A stretch of DNA of 64,000 bases from contig NZ_LMPP01000002.1 in assembly GCF_001423885.1 (NCBI RefSeq), positions 504,575 through 568,574 of the forward strand, written 5' to 3'. Positions within the stretch are counted from its first letter, which is position 1; each line of letters starts with the position of its first letter. Both the position numbers and the translations under genes were made by a program. Source of the stretch: Rathayibacter sp. Leaf185. GTDB taxonomy: Bacteria; Actinomycetota; Actinomycetes; Actinomycetales; Microbacteriaceae. Below the pieces are notes generated by a model, which did no database searches, had not been told where the DNA came from, and saw only the letters and a list, made by a program, of their open reading frames with translations. Shown here in pieces: positions 60,077-64,000 of this stretch.

Positions 60077-60451
60077 GACCTGTTGCGTGCGCTCGCGAGC
60101 GCCTGCATACTGATTACCGAGTGGTAGTAGGTTTTAACTCCCCTCGGCGGCAGGCAGTACTCGATGACGAGAGGACGGCGCAGTGACGACAGCGAGTGAG
60201 CGCGTCGGCAGCGATAACGCCGTCGAGCGTCACCGCCTCTCCGGCTCCGGACCGGCCGGAGCATCAGGACCTCGGCCGGCACGGGCCGCCTCGCCACGGC
60301 CCTCGTCGTCCCGGCCGTCGTCGTCCCGGCCGTCGCCGTCCCGGCCGTCGAAGTCCTCCGGGAGAGGATGGACGTGCTGCCCCGATGCTTCCGCCCGCCT
60401 CCTCGTCCGCACAGCCTCCCTCCGTCCGATCAACCGAAAGCGAGAACGACC
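60077..60451. other. 375-base region with promoter, possible small ORF and tandem repeat
   Basis: Upstream of the second isomerase/Gfo-Idh pair. It contains an AT-richer stretch (GGTAGTAGGTTTTAAC, 60124-60139) that may be a promoter or operator, and a 15-bp triplicate. It also holds a 90-codon frame that ends within the isomerase start codon (see the separate entry). Confidence 0.6.
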
Positions 60452-60455
60452 ATGA
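60183..60455 (+). CDS. Doubtful 90-residue ORF coupled to the isomerase gene
   Basis: GTG at 60183 follows GAGAGGA by about 8 bases, and the TGA overlaps the isomerase ATG (ATGA), the same coupling used by genuine operon pairs here. The product is Arg/Ser/Pro-rich with three SSSRP or SPSRP units and has no family similarity I recognise. Codon usage after the repeat is less biased than in neighbours. It may be a leader ORF, a decayed gene or chance. Confidence 0.3.
   Translation: MTTASERVGSDNAVERHRLSGSGPAGASGPRPARAASPRPSSSRPSSSRPSPSRPSKSSGRGWTCCPDASARLLVRTASLRPINRKRERP
60303..60347. repeat. 15-bp tandem repeat, three copies
   Basis: TCGTCGTCCCGGCCG at 60303 and 60318, and TCGCCGTCCCGGCCG at 60333. 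The period is a multiple of three, so copy-number change would keep the frame of the overlapping ORF. Confidence 0.9.
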
Positions 60456-61279
60456 CCCTTCCCGTCGCCTCCGTCCAGCTCTACACGCTGGCCAAGGAAT
60501 TCACGGAGGACCCGAGCGGGTCCCTCGACAAGCTCGCCGCCATCGGCCTCAAGAACGTCGAGGCGTTCGACTTCGTCGGCCGTCCGACCGAGATCCGCGC
60601 GGCCCTCGACGCCAGCGGGCTCGCCTCCCCGACCGGACACGCCCCTCTCCTCTCGGACGAGCTCTGGACGCCGGACGGCTCCATCCCGACGCCGGCCCCC
60701 GAGGTCGTCTTCGCGGCGGCCGCCGAGATCGGCATCACCACGGTCATCGACCCCTTCGTCGCCGCGGACCGCTGGCTCACCGAGGACGGCGTCGCCGATA
60801 TCGCGGACCGCCTGAACAAGGCCGCGGAGGTCGCAGCGACCTTCGGCCTCACCGTCGGCTACCACAACCACGCGCAGGAGTTCATCGCCTCCTTCGACGG
60901 CCAGACCGCCTACGAGCGCTTCGTCGCCACGACCGACGAGCGCGTCGCCATCGAGCTCGACCTGTTCTGGGCGCTGACCGGAGGCCAGGACGGCGCCGCG
61001 CTCGTGTCGAAGCTGGGCTCGCGCCTGATCGCGGTGCACGTGAAGGACGGCATCGCGCCGGCAGAGAACCCCTTCGCGCCCGGCGCCCCGGCCTTCGGCT
61101 CGGACACGCTCGACCAGCGCCGTCCCGGCGAGGGCGACGTGCCGCTCATCGCCGCGCTCCAGGCCGGAGAGGGTGCGATCAAGTACGCCGTCATCGAGTA
61201 CGACAAGGCCCCCGGAGACGTGTTCGCCGACATCCGGGCCAGCTACGACTTCCTCGTGAAGGGCGGGTACGCCGCATGA
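60452..61279 (+). CDS. Sugar phosphate isomerase/epimerase-like protein (second copy)
   Basis: TIM-barrel protein of 275 residues, paralogous to the one at 55355. VASVQLYTLAKEFTEDPSGS, IGLKNVEAFDFVG, GLTVGYHNHAQEFIASFDGQ and IELDLFWALTGGQD align with it, and VHVKDGIAPAENPFAPGAPA is a longer loop in this copy. ATG at 60452 overlaps the stop of a doubtful upstream ORF; no strong ribosome site is seen. It overlaps the next gene by 4 bases. Confidence 0.88.
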   Translation: MTLPVASVQLYTLAKEFTEDPSGSLDKLAAIGLKNVEAFDFVGRPTEIRAALDASGLASPTGHAPLLSDELWTPDGSIPTPAPEVVFAAAAEIGITTVIDPFVAADRWLTEDGVADIADRLNKAAEVAATFGLTVGYHNHAQEFIASFDGQTAYERFVATTDERVAIELDLFWALTGGQDGAALVSKLGSRLIAVHVKDGIAPAENPFAPGAPAFGSDTLDQRRPGEGDVPLIAALQAGEGAIKYAVIEYDKAPGDVFADIRASYDFLVKGGYAA

Positions 61280-62406
61280 GCGGGTCCGTCGGAGTCGGCA
61301 TCATCGGCGTGGGCGTCATCAGCGACACCTACCTCGAGAACCTGAAGTCGTTCCCGGACGTGGAGGTCCTCGTCGTCGGCGATCTGCTGCTGGACCGGGC
61401 GAAGAGCCAGGCCGAGAAGCACGGCGTGCCCGCCTGGGGCTCGGCGGAGGACGTGCTCGCGCACCCCGACGTGCAGGTCGTCGTCAACCTGACCGTCCCC
61501 TCCGCGCACATCGCGGTGTCCTCGGCCGCTATCGCCGCCGGCAAGCACGTCTGGAGCGAGAAGCCGCTCGGACTCGACCGCGAGGGTGCCGCCGCACTGC
61601 TGCGCGACGCGGCCGCCCGCGGGCTCCGCGTCGGCTCCGCGCCCGACACCGTGCTCGGCCCGGGGTTCCAGACGGCCAAGCGCGCCATCGCCGAGGGCGT
61701 CATCGGCGAGCCGATGTTCGCCTCCACGGCCTTCCAGACCGTCGGACCGGATCTGTGGCACCCGAGCCCGGCCTTCCTCTTCGAGCAGGGCGCCGGCCCG
61801 CTGCTGGACATGGGGCCGTACTACTTCACCGGCCTCGTGAGCCTCTTCGGCTCGGTCGAGCGCGTCGCCGCACTCGGCCGCAAGAAGCTCGAGGAGCGGG
61901 TCATCCAGAGCGGCCCCGACGCCGGGACGGCGTTCCCGGTCGAGGTGCCCACCTCGCTGCAGGTCCTGACCTCGTTCGCGGCGGGCCAGCAGGCGTCGAG
62001 CCTGCTCAGCTTCGACTCCGCGCTCGAGCGCCACGGCGTCTTCGAGATCCACGGCACGGAAGGGTCGCTGGTCATCCCCGACCCGAACCAGTTCTCGGGC
62101 CGCACCGCCTTCGTGAAGGCCCGCACCTCGATCGCCGACGGCGAGTGGGGCGAGCAGGAGTGGACCGAGATCGAGCAGAAGGGCACGGTCGTGGGCCGCG
62201 GCCTCGGCCTGCTCGACATGGTCCGCGCCATCGCCGAGGACCGTCCGCACGTCGCCACCGGCGAGCTGGGCTTCCACGTCCTCGACGTCATGCTCTCGGC
62301 GGAGGAGTCGGTGCGCACCGGCGAGTTCGTCGCGATCGGCAGCTCCGTCCCCGCGCCGGTGCCGGCCGTGCCGGTCGACTTCGACCCGTTCGCGCAGACG
62401 CTCTGA
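61276..62406 (+). CDS. Gfo/Idh/MocA family oxidoreductase (third)
   Basis: Dehydrogenase of 376 residues. VGVGIIGVGVISDTYLENLK is the Rossmann motif and GKHVWSEKPLGLDREGAAAL the EKP motif. Active-site block GAGPLLDMGPYYFTGLVSLF aligns with GGGPLLDMGPYYITTLVQNL of the enzyme at 56107, and the two share the same C-terminal layout, so they are paralogues. Coupled by ATGA to the isomerase-like gene. The substrate is probably a sugar or inositol derivative. Confidence 0.92.
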   Translation: MSGSVGVGIIGVGVISDTYLENLKSFPDVEVLVVGDLLLDRAKSQAEKHGVPAWGSAEDVLAHPDVQVVVNLTVPSAHIAVSSAAIAAGKHVWSEKPLGLDREGAAALLRDAAARGLRVGSAPDTVLGPGFQTAKRAIAEGVIGEPMFASTAFQTVGPDLWHPSPAFLFEQGAGPLLDMGPYYFTGLVSLFGSVERVAALGRKKLEERVIQSGPDAGTAFPVEVPTSLQVLTSFAAGQQASSLLSFDSALERHGVFEIHGTEGSLVIPDPNQFSGRTAFVKARTSIADGEWGEQEWTEIEQKGTVVGRGLGLLDMVRAIAEDRPHVATGELGFHVLDVMLSAEESVRTGEFVAIGSSVPAPVPAVPVDFDPFAQTL

Positions 62407-62512
62407 CGTCCGCCCGCCCTGCCGGGTCTCCGGGCCCCGGCAGGGCGGCGGCCCAGACGCCGGAGCGACGGCGCGCAGGCCGCTGTCGGGGGTCGCGGCT
62501 AGGGTTCGCGTC

Positions 62513-63238
62513 ATGCCTACGAGCGATGAGACCTGGACCCTGGCCGACCACGACGTACCCGTCTACCGCAGCGGTGACGGGGAGCACGCCCTCATCGTGA
62601 TCCACGAGGTGTGGGGAGTGGACGGGCACATCCGCTCGGTCGCCGACCGGTACGCGGCCGAGGGGTTCCGCGTGGTCGCGCCCGAGCTGCTGGCCGAGAG
62701 CGGGCTGCTCGAGCAGCTCGACACCGAGCAGCGCGCCGACTACGACCACCCGGTGCGCAGGCTTCCCCGCCAGGTCGAGCTGCGCACGTTCTTCGCGCCC
62801 GTCTTCACTCCCGAGCACGCGAAGCGCTCGGTCGCGATCCTCCAGGCGCTGGTGACCCGGCTGCTGAGCGAGGAGGGGGTGCTGAGCGTCTCGGTCACGG
62901 GCTTCTGCTACGGCGGCACGTTCAGCTACGCGCTGGCGCTGGCCGAGCCGCGCCTCGCCTCCGCCGTGCCGTTCTACGGGCACTGCACCGCCTCCGACGA
63001 GGAGCTCGCCGCACTCGAGGTCGCGGTGCTCGCCTTCTACGGCGACCAGGACGCGCCGCTGATGGCGCAGGTTCCGCGGATCCGCGAGGCCACAGCCGGG
63101 AAGGACGTCGAGCTGGTCGTCTACCCGGGTGCGGGGCACGCGTTCTTCAACGACTCCAACGACGGCACGTACGACGAGACCGCGGCGACCGATGCGTGGC
63201 CGCGTGCGCTCGAGTTCCTGCGGGCCCACGCGATCTGA
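62513..63238 (+). CDS. Dienelactone hydrolase family protein
   Basis: Cytoplasmic alpha/beta hydrolase of 241 residues. The catalytic triad is complete: Cys in VTGFCYGGTFSYALALAEP (near residue 131), Asp in FYGDQDAPL and His in YPGAGHAFFNDSND (near 206). HEVWGVDGHIRSVADRYAAE is the conserved N-terminal block. It may cleave lactones or esters; dienelactone itself is not implied. TAGGGT (62500-62505) ends 7 bases before the ATG, so the gene is probably leaderless. Confidence 0.92.
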   Translation: MPTSDETWTLADHDVPVYRSGDGEHALIVIHEVWGVDGHIRSVADRYAAEGFRVVAPELLAESGLLEQLDTEQRADYDHPVRRLPRQVELRTFFAPVFTPEHAKRSVAILQALVTRLLSEEGVLSVSVTGFCYGGTFSYALALAEPRLASAVPFYGHCTASDEELAALEVAVLAFYGDQDAPLMAQVPRIREATAGKDVELVVYPGAGHAFFNDSNDGTYDETAATDAWPRALEFLRAHAI

Positions 63239-63252
63239 ACCGATCGATTCGT

Positions 63253-63293
63253 CACGAGAGGCTCCCTCGAGGACGCGGAGGGAGCATCTCGTG
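63253..63293. terminator. 16-bp near-perfect hairpin between convergent genes
   Basis: Arms 63253-63268 and 63278-63293 pair with one mismatch around a 9-base loop. It lies between the dienelactone hydrolase and ABC ATPase stops and shares its GCATCTCG end with 45181-45239. Confidence 0.75.
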
Positions 63294-63309
63294 ACCGCTC
63301 GATGAGTCG

Positions 63310-63981
63310 CTACGCGACGTCCTTCACGGTGCCGCCCGTGATGTGCAGGCGGCGCTGGGCGCGGCGGGCGACCGCGGAGTCGTGGGTCACGATCACCAGG
63401 GTGAGGCCGAGGTCCTTCCAGAGCGTCTCGAGCAGCGTCATGATGTCGTCGCGCGTGTCCTCGTCGAGGGCGCCGGTCGGCTCGTCGGCCAGCAGTACCT
63501 TCGGGTTCTTGACCAGCGCCCGGGCGATGGCGACGCGCTGCTGCTGACCGCCCGAGAGCTCGGCCGGCAGGTGGTCGAGGCGGTCGGCCAGCCCGACGGA
63601 GGCGAGGGCCTCCTCCGCCCGTGACGCCCGCTCGGCCGGCCGGATCCTCTGCGGCGCGAGCGCCGTCTCGACATTCTCGAGCGCGGTGAGCGTCGGGATC
63701 AGGTTGAAGCTCTGGAAGACGATGCCCACCTCCGTCGCCCTGACCGCCGCCAGTCGGCCGTCGCCGGCGGAGGAGATCTCGTGCTCGCCGAGCACGACGG
63801 TGCCCGAGGTCGGCCGGTCGAGGGCGCCGAGCATCTGCAGCAGTGTCGACTTGCCGCCGCCGGTCGGACCCTGGACGGCGACCATCTGGCCGTCGGGGAT
63901 GGTGAGCGTGACGTTCTTCAGCGCCGTGATCGTCGTCTTCGCTCCGGCGTAGCTCTTGCTGACGTTCGTGAGGGTGTACAT
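63310..63981 (-). CDS. ABC transporter ATP-binding protein, MacB/LolD type
   Basis: ATPase of 223 residues. Walker A GPTGGGKSTL, signature LSGGQQQRVAIARALV, Walker B LLADEPTGALD and H-loop IVTHDSAVARRAQ are intact; TEVGIVFQSFNLIPTLTALE contains the Q-loop. The 220-residue size and sequence match MacB/LolD-like proteins that pair with FtsX/MacB permeases for export of peptides or lipoproteins. AAGGA lies before the ATG. The partner permease would lie outside the window: the gene ends at the hairpin, so it is probably upstream of 63981 or unlinked. Confidence 0.93.
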   Translation of the reverse strand: MYTLTNVSKSYAGAKTTITALKNVTLTIPDGQMVAVQGPTGGGKSTLLQMLGALDRPTSGTVVLGEHEISSAGDGRLAAVRATEVGIVFQSFNLIPTLTALENVETALAPQRIRPAERASRAEEALASVGLADRLDHLPAELSGGQQQRVAIARALVKNPKVLLADEPTGALDEDTRDDIMTLLETLWKDLGLTLVIVTHDSAVARRAQRRLHITGGTVKDVA

Positions 63982-64000
63982 GTCGATGTCCTTCCGAGAG

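Overview
This window is chromosomal DNA from a high-GC actinobacterium, most probably a member of the Microbacteriaceae (Rathayibacter, Clavibacter or Curtobacterium type). The family assignment is inference. It rests on the very GC-rich third codon positions, menaquinone biosynthesis genes, the secE-nusG-rplK-rplA order behind tRNA-Trp, a MaoC-MaoC-murB cluster, DUF5997, a fused MrpA/B antiporter subunit, and many genes whose start codon lies 6-7 bases after a TAnnnT hexamer. No prophage, insertion sequence, CRISPR array or rRNA operon is visible.

Layout. 0-7.7 kb: menaquinone genes (5'-truncated menG, a long-chain polyprenyl diphosphate synthase), FprA-type ferredoxin reductase, a short UvrA paralogue, a NudK-type Nudix hydrolase, YajQ and a lytic transglycosylase lipoprotein. 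7.7-13.2 kb: tRNA-Tyr, an NmrA-type reductase, inositol monophosphatase, an M23 peptidase, a GH13 glucosidase and a 58-residue membrane protein. 13.2-19.6 kb: a six-gene Mrp Na+/H+ antiporter operon. 19.7-26.5 kb: a beta-propeller protein, aldo/keto reductase, tRNA-Thr and tRNA-Met, an iron-regulated siderophore-interacting protein with an IdeR/DtxR box, and an ABC exporter with its own two-component system. 26.7-29.6 kb: a PhzE-like TrpE-TrpG fusion coupled to a shortened GlpX, preceded by a 14-residue leader peptide with two adjacent Trp codons and a terminator hairpin (a trp-type attenuator). 29.6-36 kb: EI24 membrane protein, a Pro/Thr-repeat surface protein with an LAATG-type sorting signal, a racemase-NCS1 permease pair with an XRE-cupin regulator, and a small DUF6907/XRE pair. 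36-45.2 kb: MaoC pair-murB, a second ABC exporter, aspartate aminotransferase, tRNA-Trp, secE, nusG, rplK, rplA and an acetyltransferase. 45.2-49.4 kb: quinone oxidoreductase, a membrane protein, two alpha/beta hydrolases and a YqaJ-type nuclease.

49.4-62.4 kb is a carbohydrate-catabolic accessory region. A five-gene operon (class II aldolase, HAD phosphatase, DhaL, DhaK, GlcG/HbpS-like protein) diverges from a GntR regulator. A ROK regulator diverges from a sugar-phosphate isomerase-like/Gfo-Idh/Gfo-Idh operon. A second isomerase-like/Gfo-Idh pair follows at 60.4-62.4 kb. Between them are DUF5997, a LysR-substrate-domain protein without HTH, and a frameshifted acetyltransferase. The window ends with a dienelactone-hydrolase-like protein and the ATPase of a MacB/LolD-type transporter.

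The most noteworthy signals are the Trp leader attenuator in front of the PhzE-like/GlpX operon, the DhaK/DhaL-aldolase operon, the threefold inverted repeat array at 11.06-11.22 kb, the long near-perfect hairpins between convergent genes, and the widespread leaderless-type promoters.
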